Part shown: piece by piece, positions 1-7,083 of the stretch | Layout: every line of letters begins with the position of its first letter | Position numbering within the stretch: the first letter of the stretch is position 1 | Assembly: GCA_937930135.1 (NCBI GenBank) | Contig: CALGVO010000144.1 | Span: 1 to 14,788, forward strand | Reading direction: 5' to 3' | DNA: 14,788 nt | DNA from: an uncultured Synechococcus sp. | GTDB taxonomy: Bacteria; Cyanobacteriota; Cyanobacteriia; PCC-6307; Cyanobiaceae | Made by a program: the position numbers and the translations under genes | The notes under the pieces: generated by a model | Told to the model about the DNA's origin: nothing | Database searches by the model: none | The model's input: the letters and a program-made list of their open reading frames with translations, nothing else

Positions 1-734
1 TTGCTCCACAGCCGGCTCCCCTCCGGCAGACCTTCCCCGAGGAAGCCATCCACCTGATTCTCCGGATCGGCCGCCCGCTGGGCCGGATCAAGCGAACGAT
101 CCAGTAAATCCCGCAGGCGACGGCAGGCCGGTGGCGACAGCACCGCATCGGTCATCACCGCTTCCAGCATGCGCGCCGTGGCGGCGGTGCTGAGGGCATT
201 GCGGTTGTCATTCGCAGCCCCATAGAAGTCACGTTCACGGCCATAGGGCCCTTCATTCCAGGTTTTCTGGCAACAGTTGATCCGCTCCAGTTCCGGCCAT
301 CCCAGGGTCTTCAACCAGTCATTCACCAACTGCCGCTGGCGCTGCCAGGTGGTCCAGGCCTCACCCCGCAGCATCGGACCGCTGGTGGTGCCGGTCAGCA
401 GGTCAACGATCAGCCCGGTGGCGTCATTGCAGGAGTCGGCGATCATGTCGCGCAGGGCGCGGCGCAGTTCCTCGTGGTCCAGCAACAGATCACGCTGCAA
501 CCAGTGCTCAACCGCCACCGCATACATCAGCTTCACCACGCTGGCGGGATACAGCACCCGTTGGTCGGCCCAACCCGCCCCCCGGCCACTGCCGGCAGCA
601 GGCTCCTGCCGGTCGTATCGCACCCAGGTGATCGCCACCTGATCGGTGAGCCCGGGCCGGTCCTCCTCCTCCAACCGGCGCAGCAGCGCAACCAGCTGCT
701 CCTGCATCGCCGGGTCGGGACGGTAGAACGCCAT
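1..734 (-). CDS. Serine hydrolase, class A beta-lactamase/PBP-like fold, partial (3' end outside window)
   Basis: This reading frame is open on the minus strand from an ATG at 734 to the window edge (244 residues visible). The translation begins MAFYRPDPAMQEQ. A PASVVKL segment at about residues 63-69 supplies the SxxK nucleophile motif (Ser65, Lys68). An SCN triad at residues 101-103 sits where class A enzymes have SDN. The last visible residues are RLWS, and the leftover bases begin an AA- codon, so a K[TSA]G motif may come next. No signal peptide or membrane segment is visible. Members of this cyanobacterial family are usually annotated as serine hydrolases; true beta-lactamase activity is not implied, because the usual class A Glu166 region cannot be assigned by eye. 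An in-frame TAA lies just upstream of the start, so only GTG at 737 or ATG at 734 (or later codons) can initiate. The start faces the NlpC/P60 gene with an 18-bp gap. Confidence 0.8.
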   Translation of the reverse strand, partial: MAFYRPDPAMQEQLVALLRRLEEEDRPGLTDQVAITWVRYDRQEPAAGSGRGAGWADQRVLYPASVVKLMYAVAVEHWLQRDLLLDHEELRRALRDMIADSCNDATGLIVDLLTGTTSGPMLRGEAWTTWQRQRQLVNDWLKTLGWPELERINCCQKTWNEGPYGRERDFYGAANDNRNALSTAATARMLEAVMTDAVLSPPACRRLRDLLDRSLDPAQRAADPENQVDGFLGEGLPEGSRLWS

Positions 735-752
735 CACACTGGCTGTTGAATC

Positions 753-1493
753 ATGCCGACCTTAGGCACGCCGCTTGCCCCGGAACTGCTGCTTCCAGGC
801 AGTGTCTGGCAACTGCGGCGGCCTGTGAACGGCTACGCCCGCGACAGCGGCGATGGCCTTGCCACCCAGGCAGCAGCCGGCCGTCACTTTCGGGTGCAAG
901 GAAGCGGCGCAGCGATCCGGCAGGGACGCGTGCGGGTGACCCTGCTCGAAGACGGCTACCCCTGCTGGCTGAATCTCGCCGACCTGGCTGGACAGGCTGT
1001 GTCGACAGGGGCTTGGCAGCCCCGCCTGCTGGATGCCGACACCATCCGCAGGCGATTGCCGGCGGTGCTGGATTGGATTGCCGCCGCCGCCGCGGCACCG
1101 AATCACTACCTCTGGGGCGGAACCCTGGGGCCCGATCTCGACTGTTCCGGCCTGGTGCAGACGGCGTTTGCAAGCGCTGGCATCTGGCTACCGCGCGACG
1201 CCTATCAACAGGAGCGTTTCTGCACGCCGGTCGCGGTCCGCCCCGGTGACGACCGTCTGCTGCGCCCGGGTGATCTGATCTTTTTCGGCACCCCGCAACG
1301 CTGCACCCATGTGGCGATTCATCGGGGCCGCGGGCAGTACTGGCACAGCTCCGGCCGCGAGCACGGCCGCAACGGCATCGGCTGCGACAGCCTCCATCCC
1401 AGCGATCAGCATCCGGTGGCCTGCCATTACAGGGCGGAACTGCGCGGCGCCGGGCGCGTGGAGCGCTGCCATGACGGCAGCACCCTGCCTTAA
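753..1493 (+). CDS. NlpC/P60 family peptidase with N-terminal SH3-like region
   Basis: A 246-residue protein predicted to cleave peptidoglycan stem peptides, most likely the D-Glu to diamino-acid bond as in characterised cyanobacterial NlpC/P60 enzymes. The C-terminal domain (about residues 100-230) has the family hallmarks: YLWGG at 119-123, then DCSGL with catalytic Cys131, RPGDLIFF at 171-178, THVAIH with His186, and WHSSG with His198 as the likely third catalytic residue. The first roughly 85 residues resemble a bacterial SH3-type targeting domain, by position and character only. No signal peptide is visible, which is common in cyanobacterial members. The ATG at 753 is the first start after the divergent serine hydrolase; no clear Shine-Dalgarno sequence precedes it. 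The glycosyltransferase follows closely on the same strand and may be cotranscribed. Confidence 0.9.
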   Translation: MPTLGTPLAPELLLPGSVWQLRRPVNGYARDSGDGLATQAAAGRHFRVQGSGAAIRQGRVRVTLLEDGYPCWLNLADLAGQAVSTGAWQPRLLDADTIRRRLPAVLDWIAAAAAAPNHYLWGGTLGPDLDCSGLVQTAFASAGIWLPRDAYQQERFCTPVAVRPGDDRLLRPGDLIFFGTPQRCTHVAIHRGRGQYWHSSGREHGRNGIGCDSLHPSDQHPVACHYRAELRGAGRVERCHDGSTLP

Positions 1494-1546
1494 CGGCTCC
1501 AGCCGTGACCGCCCGATCTAGGTTGCCCCCACTCTTCCACCTCGGG

Positions 1547-2551
1547 ATGCCCCTCAGCGCCGCCGTTTCAGCCATCGCTCCGGATCAGGACGGCGCCGCT
1601 CTCGATCTCTCCGTGGTGGTGCCTCTCTACAACGAAGAGGAGAGCGTTCCGGAGCTGGTGCAACAACTGCTCCAGGCGTTGCGGCCCAGCGGCGAGCGCT
1701 TCGAGCTGGTGCTGGTGAACGACGGCTCCCGCGATGGCACCGCAGAGGTGCTCGAGCGACTGAGCCGGGAGATCCCCGAACTGGTGGCCGTTCTGCTGCG
1801 CAAAAACTACGGCCAGACCGCCGCCATGGCCGCCGGTTTCGATGTGGCCCGCGGCGAGGTGATCGTGAGCCTCGATGGCGATCTCCAGAACGACCCTGCC
1901 GATATTCCGTTGCTGCTGGCCACCCTGCGCGAGGGCTACGACCTCGTGAGTGGCTGGCGGCATCAGCGCCAGGATGCGGCGATTCAACGCAAGCTCCCCT
2001 CCCGCATCGCCAACCGCCTGATCGGGCGCGTGACCGGTGTGCGCCTCCACGACTACGGCTGTTCCCTGAAGGCCTATCGGCGCGAGGTGCTGGCCGACAT
2101 GCGTTTATACGGCGAGCTGCATCGCTTCCTCCCCGCCCTGGCCTTCATCGAAGGGGCGCGGATCACGGAGGTGAAGGTCAATCACCGCGCCCGCCAATAC
2201 GGCAGCAGCAAATACGGCATCGATCGCACCTTCCGCGTGCTGATGGACCTGCTCACGGTGTGGTTCATGAAGCGCTTCCTCACCCGCCCGATGTATGTGT
2301 TCGGGTTCGGCGGGCTGGTGGCGATCGCCGGCAGTTTGGTGGCCAGTGCCTATCTGCTGGCGATCAAGCTGATGGGTGAAGACATCGGCAACCGCCCCCT
2401 GCTCACACTGGCGGTGGTGCTGGGCCTCGCAGGCGTGCAGCTGTTCTGTTTCGGGTTGCTGGCGGAACTGCTGATCCGCACCTACCACGAAAGCCAGGGC
2501 CGCCCGATCTATCGCATCCGGGCCACGTTGCGAGGTGGACGCGCCTGCTGA
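1547..2551 (+). CDS. Family 2 glycosyltransferase, polyprenyl-phosphate sugar synthase (DPM1/GtrB/ArnC-like)
   Basis: A 334-residue membrane-associated glycosyltransferase predicted to move a sugar from a nucleotide donor onto a polyprenyl phosphate carrier at the cytoplasmic face, for envelope glycan or lipid modification. The GT-A fold opens with SVVVPLYNEEE at about residues 22-32. VNDGSRDGT follows at 57-65. SLDGDLQNDP at 108-117 holds the metal-binding acidic cluster. A QYGSSKYG segment at 217-224 is typical of this branch. Two membrane helices lie at about 250-275 and 285-310. The C-terminal RTYHESQGRPIY is the usual ending of this subfamily. The ATG at 1547 was chosen over an in-frame GTG at 1505 because the extra 14 residues lack family character; neither start has a good Shine-Dalgarno sequence. 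The 3' end overlaps the convergent gene by 43 bp. The sugar and acceptor cannot be told from sequence. Confidence 0.88.
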   Translation: MPLSAAVSAIAPDQDGAALDLSVVVPLYNEEESVPELVQQLLQALRPSGERFELVLVNDGSRDGTAEVLERLSREIPELVAVLLRKNYGQTAAMAAGFDVARGEVIVSLDGDLQNDPADIPLLLATLREGYDLVSGWRHQRQDAAIQRKLPSRIANRLIGRVTGVRLHDYGCSLKAYRREVLADMRLYGELHRFLPALAFIEGARITEVKVNHRARQYGSSKYGIDRTFRVLMDLLTVWFMKRFLTRPMYVFGFGGLVAIAGSLVASAYLLAIKLMGEDIGNRPLLTLAVVLGLAGVQLFCFGLLAELLIRTYHESQGRPIYRIRATLRGGRAC

Positions 2552-2988
2552 AGCCGCTCGCCCGGGCGCATCGGCCCCGCGCAGCGGTGCGTGTCGATCG
2601 CCGCTGCAGCCGCTTCGACAACGCGGGAATCGGTATCACGCAAGCCGCGCCTCAGCACGGGCAAACCGGACCGGTGTCCCCAGAGGCCAGCAAGACGCAC
2701 CGCCAGCAGCCGCTGATCGGGATCGCCGGCGATGGCATGGCGCAGACACTCTTCAAGAGCGCGCCGCTCGGCCGGGGTCACCGGCGCCGTCCAACCGTCA
2801 AGCGGATCCTCGGCGCTGGGCTCCGCCAGGGCACGCTCGGCCTGCACCCACTCCACCTGAGCGCGATTGAGAGCGGCCACAGCGGCGGCGTCCGTGCTGC
2901 GCAGCAACGGTTTGCGCGGGCGTCGCCCGATGCCCCAGAGCACGAGAGCCAGAACGAGGGCAGCGCCACCGGCGAAGAACTGAGACAT
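2509..2988 (-). CDS. Small membrane-anchored helical-repeat (HEAT-like) protein, conserved hypothetical
   Basis: A 159-residue protein with one N-terminal membrane helix (about residues 4-21, AGGAALVLALVLWGIG) followed by a basic RRPRK stop-transfer stretch, so the rest should be cytoplasmic. After a variable Ala-rich linker, residues about 70-135 form two or three amphipathic helices resembling HEAT or Armadillo repeats: RRALEECLRHAIAG, QRLLAVRLAGLWG, LPVLRRGLRD, SRVVEAAAAAID. Such repeats normally bind proteins. The last roughly 25 residues are basic and disordered, and part of them overlaps the convergent glycosyltransferase, so the extreme C-terminus may not be conserved. The start at 2988 is the only ATG giving the membrane segment. 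It lies 100 bp from divergent psaI and shares that control region. The function is unknown; a role tied to thylakoid complexes is only an inference from position. Confidence 0.72.
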   Translation of the reverse strand: MSQFFAGGAALVLALVLWGIGRRPRKPLLRSTDAAAVAALNRAQVEWVQAERALAEPSAEDPLDGWTAPVTPAERRALEECLRHAIAGDPDQRLLAVRLAGLWGHRSGLPVLRRGLRDTDSRVVEAAAAAIDTHRCAGPMRPGERLQQARPPRNVARMR

Positions 2989-2991
2989 CGT

Positions 2992-3056
2992 GGGATTGAA
3001 CTTTTATGTCGTCGTCAAAGGCGACGGCGAGCGCTCTCAAAAGCGATCCCTACAGT
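2992..3056 (+). promoter_or_regulatory. Candidate psaI promoter region with psaA-shared motif
   Basis: In the 100-bp gap between divergent starts, a TACAGT hexamer at 3051-3056 (4 of 6 matches to TATAAT) could be the psaI -10 box, giving a leader of about 27 nt. No -35 hexamer is seen at the normal distance, as expected for an activator-dependent promoter. At 2992-3001 lies GGGATTGAAC followed by a T-rich run. The same 10 bases occur in the same orientation upstream of psaA. This is a visual assignment with no transcript data. Confidence 0.3.
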
Positions 3057-3088
3057 AACGGCGGACCTTTTTGGCTTTGGCCATCGCC

Positions 3089-3205
3089 ATGACTGGAGAT
3101 TTCGTCGCCGCCTGGATGCCCTCCGTGTTCGTGCCCCTGGTGGGAATCATGGGCCCGGCCGTGGCCATGGCGCTGCTCTTCAACGTGATCGAAGCCAGCG
3201 ACTGA
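3089..3205 (+). CDS. psaI: Photosystem I reaction center subunit VIII (PsaI)
   Basis: A 38-residue single-helix thylakoid membrane protein beginning MTGDFVAAWMPSVFVPLVG and ending IEASD. Length, the N-terminal MTGDF, the proline-broken hydrophobic helix (about residues 9-33) and its position directly before psaL identify it as PsaI. In the PSI trimer PsaI packs against PsaL near the trimer axis and helps hold PsaL in place. The ATG at 3089 was chosen because the product then matches the family length. An in-frame TTG at 3077 would add four residues and is unlikely. No strong Shine-Dalgarno sequence is visible. psaL follows after 42 bp, so the pair probably forms one transcript. Confidence 0.93.
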   Translation: MTGDFVAAWMPSVFVPLVGIMGPAVAMALLFNVIEASD

Positions 3206-3247
3206 GTCGCTCCCCCTGCGTCCAGCTCCGTCCTTCCGATTCCTCCC

Positions 3248-3739
3248 ATGACCGTGACCCCCGTCGCCGATCCAACCGTCGGCAACCTGGCCACTCCGGT
3301 GAACAGCAGCTATTTCGCCAAGGCCTTCCTCAACGCGCTACCCGCCTACCGCCCCGCCCTCTCCCCCAACCGTCGCGGACTGGAAGTGGGCATGGCCCAT
3401 GGCTTCTTCCTCTATGGCCCCTTTGCGGTCTGCGGTCCTCTGCGCAACACCGATTACGCCGCTACTGCCGGCCTCCTGGCTGCCATCGGTCTCGTGTCGA
3501 TCCTCACCGTGTGCCTGTCGATCTACGGCACCGCCGGTCATGGCCCGAACGTGCAGCCCGCTGACGCCACGATCGACAATCCTCCCGCCGATCTGTTCAC
3601 CAAGGCTGGCTGGGCTGAATTCGCCAGTGGCTTCTGGCTGGGTGGCTGCGGCGGCGCCGCCTTCGCCTGGTTCCTGACCGGCACCGCCATCGTGGCCCCG
3701 CTGGTGAACATTGCCGGTGGTGTCTGGAGCGTCGGCTGA
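3248..3739 (+). CDS. psaL: Photosystem I reaction center subunit XI (PsaL)
   Basis: A 163-residue thylakoid membrane protein required for PSI trimer formation. Family features visible include the N-terminal cytoplasmic arm up to about residue 45; RRGLEVGMAHGFFLYGPF at 42-59, containing Glu46 and His51, which are probable chlorophyll-contacting residues; a second hydrophobic helix at about 72-95; DLFTKAGWAEFASGFWLGG at 115-133; and a glycine-rich C-terminal helix ending VWSVG. Length and motif order are normal. It lies 42 bp after psaI, and a hairpin terminator follows its stop codon by about 43 bp. In the complex it binds PsaI and the PsaA/PsaB edge at the threefold axis. Confidence 0.97.
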   Translation: MTVTPVADPTVGNLATPVNSSYFAKAFLNALPAYRPALSPNRRGLEVGMAHGFFLYGPFAVCGPLRNTDYAATAGLLAAIGLVSILTVCLSIYGTAGHGPNVQPADATIDNPPADLFTKAGWAEFASGFWLGGCGGAAFAWFLTGTAIVAPLVNIAGGVWSVG

Positions 3740-3782
3740 GTCTTCAGGCCAACCTCCGGACTGAACCCGTCACAACCTCATC

Positions 3783-3819
3783 GCCCCGGCTGAACGGCAC
3801 GCCGTCCATCCGGGGCTTT
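3783..3819 (+). terminator. Hairpin terminator downstream of psaIL
   Basis: An outer 7-bp stem GCCCCGG (3783-3789) with CCGGGGC (3810-3816) encloses an inner ACGG/CCGT stem, and TTTG follows. The T-run is short, so termination may be partial. The next gene starts about 40 bp further on, so read-through into the pump gene is possible. Confidence 0.6.
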
Positions 3820-3849
3820 GTGCTGCCAGGATCTGGCGGCTTCTTCAGC

Positions 3850-3853
3850 AGGA
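3850..3853 (+). promoter_or_regulatory. Ribosome binding site deciding the RND pump start
   Basis: AGGA stands 6 bp before a TTG at 3860, which opens MRSISQPFLRRPVF, the normal N-terminus for RND pumps. The longer in-frame option, TTG at 3818, lies inside the terminator tail and adds residues with no family match. The start is therefore placed at 3860. Confidence 0.55.
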
Positions 3854-3859
3854 CCCGCC

Positions 3860-6800
3860 TTGCGGTCGATTTCCCAGCCGTTTCTGCGCCGACCGGTCTT
3901 CACGATCGTGTGCAGCCTGCTTGTGCTGCTCGCAGGGTTGGTGGCCCTGGTGGGATTGGGTCTGGAGGACCTTCCCCAACTGGCGCCAACGCGCGTGAGC
4001 GTGAGCGCCACCTTCCCGGCCGCAGGACCAGAGGTGGTGGAGCAGAGCGTGACCGCGGTGCTCGAGAAACAACTCAATGGCCTCGAAGGCCTGGAGAGCA
4101 TGAGCTCCAGCAGCCGCCAGGGGGGCGCCAGCATCAACCTGCGCTTTGAAAGCGGCGATCCCGAGCTCAACGCGATCAAGGTGCAGAACGAGGTGAACCT
4201 GGCGAACCGACGCCTGCCTCAGCCCGTCACGCGTCAGGGGTTGAGCGTGAGCCGCTCCTCCGATGACATTCTCTTGATCCTGGGCTTCAGCGCTCCGAAG
4301 GGTGTGTATGCCCCCACCTTCATCGGCGGCTGGCTCGACCAGAGCCTGCGCGAGTCATTGCGCAGCACCCCGGGCGTGGGCGACATCCGTGTGTTCGGCG
4401 GCAGTGAGCTGGCCTTTCGGCTCTGGCTCAATGCCGACCAGCTGGAGCAATACGACCTCACCAGCAACGACATCACCACGGCCCTGGCCGAACAGAACGT
4501 GCTGGCCGCCCTGGGCAGCCTCGGCGAAGCGCCGGCACCAACCGGTCAGGTGTTCAGCCTGCCGGTGGATGCGGAGGGGCGCCTGCTGAGCCAGGCCGAG
4601 TTCGAGGCGATGGTGGTGAAGCGCAGTGGCAGCGGCGGTTTGGTGCGCCTCAGGGATGTGGGCCGGGTGGAACTCGGCAAGGAGAACTACGGAAGCAGCG
4701 CCATGAACCTCCAGGGTGAGAGCGCTGTGGCCGTGGGCATTTTCCAGCGGGATGGCGCCAATGCGCTGGAGGTGAGCCGGGCGGTGCAGGCGGAGCTGGC
4801 GAAGCTGCAGGAAAGCTTCCCGCCTGGTCTCACCATGCAGGTGATCGTGGATGTGGCCGAAACCGTGCAGGCCAACCTCGATCGCACCACCGACACCCTG
4901 CGCGATGCCGTGCTGCTGGTGCTTGTGGTGCTGGTGCTGTTTCTCGGCCGCTGGCGCCTGGCGATGATCCCCGGCATCGCCGTGCCCGTGGCCCTGATCG
5001 GCAGCCTGGTGATCGTGAAACTCAGCGGCTCGAACCTCAACAGTCTGATCCTGTTCGGCCTGGTGCTCGCCACCGGGATCGTGGTGGATGACGCCATTGT
5101 GGTGAGTGAAGACATCGCCGGACGCATCGAACGGGGGGCCGAACCTCAGGGCGCCGCCGAAGATGCCATGGCCGAACTCGCCGGTGCCGTGATCGCCACC
5201 TCCCTGGTGCTGGCCGCGGTGTTCGTGCCGGTGCTGCTGATTCCGGGCTCGATCGGCCGCCTCTATCAGCCAATCGCATTGGCCATCACCGGCGCCATTC
5301 TGTTCTCCACCTTCAACGCCCTCACCTTCACACCGATGGCCTGTGCCCGGGTGCTGGGGCCTGGGGGCGGTCGCTTGCCTGGACCGTTGAAGCGTTTGAG
5401 CGCCTCCCTCCGCAACGGGATGAGCCGCACCCAGGAGACCTATGGCCGCGTCCTGGCCACCTGGCTGCCCCGCGGCCGGCTGGTGATCGGGTTGCTGCTG
5501 GCCGGGCTGGTGATCACGGGGCTCGGACTAACGACCATGCCCACCGCCTTCATCCCCGACGAAGACCAGGGTCAGGTTCGTGGCTATTTCACCCTGCCCG
5601 ATGGCGCCAGCCTGGAACGCACCGAGGCGGTGATGGACCAGATCCGGCAAGTGGTGGCCGACGACCCTCTGATCCGCACCGGCAACTTCTATGCCGGTCG
5701 CTCCTTCGGCCAGAGCGGCGAAGACCTGGGCTCGTTTTATCTCAGGCTGGTGCCGCTCAAGGAACGTCCGGGCCAGGATCAGAGCAGTGAAGCGGTGAAA
5801 GACCGCCTGAACGAGGCGCTGAAACGACGCATCAGCGATGCCCGTGTGATCGTGACCACACCCCCCACCGTGCGGGGCTTCAGCAGTGAGGCAGGTCTGC
5901 AGCTGGAACTGCTCGATCGCAGCGCCGGTCAGCTCAGCCTGAAGGACTTTGAAGAGCAAGCTCAGCGCTTCATCCGCGCCGCCGAAGCCACCGGTCAGTT
6001 CGAGCGGGTGAGCACCCGCTTTGATGCCAGCTCACCGCGCTGGCGGCTGCAGATCGATCGCAGTCAGATGGCGGCCCTGGATCTCCCGGTGGGGCAGACC
6101 CTGCGGGACATCGGCACGGCGATCGGGGGGCGCTACATCGACGACACCTTCGAAGGCGGCCAGATCCGCTCGATCTACCTGCAGCTCGATGGCGATGAGC
6201 GCGCCAATCCAGGCGATCTCACCGGCTTGATGGTGCGCAACCGCAAGGGGGAGCTGGTGTCGGTCGCCAATGTGGCGCGACTGGAACGGGCGGAGGGAGC
6301 CAACAGCATCGCCCACTACAACCAGAGTCGCTCGATCAGCATCACGGCGATTCCGGCTGATGGCGTGAGCAGCGGCCAGGCGATCGACCTGCTGGAAGCG
6401 ATCAGCGACCGCACCGGCGGCAGCAGCCTCGGCCTTGCCTTCACCGGCCTGGCCAACGAGGAAACCAAGGCTGAAGACGTGTCGTGGATTCTGTTCAGCC
6501 TGGGGATTCTGGTGGTGTATCTGCTGCTGGCAGGGCTCTACGAAAGTTTCCTCGACCCGCTGATCATCCTGCTCACGGTGCCCTTGGCCCTGCTCGGCGC
6601 CCTGATCGGATTGAAGCTGCGGGGCCTGCCGCTCGACGTGTATGGCCAGATGGGCATGTTGGTGCTGGTGAGCCTGGCCGCCAAAAACGGCATCCTGATC
6701 GTGGAATTCGCCAACCAGCGCCTGGAGCAGGGGATGGCCTTGCTGGAAGCGATCGAAGGGGCAGCCATCAACCGGATGCGCCCGATCCTGCTCACCGCCG

Positions 6801-7000
6801 TCACCTCCCTGGCGGGATTCCTGCCCCTCTTACTGGCCAGCGGCACCGGCTCCGCCAGCCGAATCAGTATCGGCACGGTGGTGTTCAGTGGCCTGCTGGT
6901 GTCGACGCTGCTGTCGCTGTTTGTGGTGCCGGCGATGTATCTGCTGCTGAAGCGCTGGCGCGGTGTGCGGCCGGAGCCTGTTCCGCAGCTGGATGGCTGA
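3860..7000 (+). CDS. RND-family efflux pump, inner-membrane permease (HAE1/AcrB-like)
   Basis: A 1046-residue proton-driven export permease of normal RND length. Residues here are numbered from the TTG at 3860. The first membrane helix follows SISQPFLRRPVF. A first large periplasmic loop follows (about 35-345), then a cluster of helices at about 350-510. The family's proton-relay aspartates are in ATGIVVDDAIVV (Asp410, Asp411), and the matching lysine is in SLAAKNGILIVEFA (Lys942). The internal duplication is visible: a second periplasmic loop (about 560-870) starting TAFIPDEDQGQ, then a second helix cluster. Drug or lipid specificity cannot be read by eye. Pumps of this type act with a periplasmic adaptor and a TolC-like outer-membrane channel, and neither gene is in the window. 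It lies downstream of psaIL on the same strand, separated by a weak terminator. The cupin gene follows after 83 bp. Confidence 0.93.
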   Translation: MRSISQPFLRRPVFTIVCSLLVLLAGLVALVGLGLEDLPQLAPTRVSVSATFPAAGPEVVEQSVTAVLEKQLNGLEGLESMSSSSRQGGASINLRFESGDPELNAIKVQNEVNLANRRLPQPVTRQGLSVSRSSDDILLILGFSAPKGVYAPTFIGGWLDQSLRESLRSTPGVGDIRVFGGSELAFRLWLNADQLEQYDLTSNDITTALAEQNVLAALGSLGEAPAPTGQVFSLPVDAEGRLLSQAEFEAMVVKRSGSGGLVRLRDVGRVELGKENYGSSAMNLQGESAVAVGIFQRDGANALEVSRAVQAELAKLQESFPPGLTMQVIVDVAETVQANLDRTTDTLRDAVLLVLVVLVLFLGRWRLAMIPGIAVPVALIGSLVIVKLSGSNLNSLILFGLVLATGIVVDDAIVVSEDIAGRIERGAEPQGAAEDAMAELAGAVIATSLVLAAVFVPVLLIPGSIGRLYQPIALAITGAILFSTFNALTFTPMACARVLGPGGGRLPGPLKRLSASLRNGMSRTQETYGRVLATWLPRGRLVIGLLLAGLVITGLGLTTMPTAFIPDEDQGQVRGYFTLPDGASLERTEAVMDQIRQVVADDPLIRTGNFYAGRSFGQSGEDLGSFYLRLVPLKERPGQDQSSEAVKDRLNEALKRRISDARVIVTTPPTVRGFSSEAGLQLELLDRSAGQLSLKDFEEQAQRFIRAAEATGQFERVSTRFDASSPRWRLQIDRSQMAALDLPVGQTLRDIGTAIGGRYIDDTFEGGQIRSIYLQLDGDERANPGDLTGLMVRNRKGELVSVANVARLERAEGANSIAHYNQSRSISITAIPADGVSSGQAIDLLEAISDRTGGSSLGLAFTGLANEETKAEDVSWILFSLGILVVYLLLAGLYESFLDPLIILLTVPLALLGALIGLKLRGLPLDVYGQMGMLVLVSLAAKNGILIVEFANQRLEQGMALLEAIEGAAINRMRPILLTAVTSLAGFLPLLLASGTGSASRISIGTVVFSGLLVSTLLSLFVVPAMYLLLKRWRGVRPEPVPQLDG

Positions 7001-7083
7001 ACCAAACGGCCACCATGACGACCGAATGCTGACGCTCTGATCCTTAGGCTTTCGGCAACATTTCGTGACGGAGCCCCGATGCC

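Noticed and set aside
2321..2328. HIP1-type palindrome GCGATCGC (also at 12144-12151)
   Set aside because: Only two copies were noticed, both inside coding sequence. That is no more than expected in GC-rich DNA and not the high density seen in HIP1-rich cyanobacteria.
2587..3564. A 325-codon plus-strand frame across the repeat protein, psaI and psaL
   Set aside because: It runs out of frame through two certain PSI genes and is Arg/Pro/His-rich shadow sequence.
3818..3859. 14-residue N-terminal extension of the RND pump
   Set aside because: Its TTG lies in the tail of the psaL terminator, and the residues do not match the family. AGGA plus TTG at 3860 fits better.
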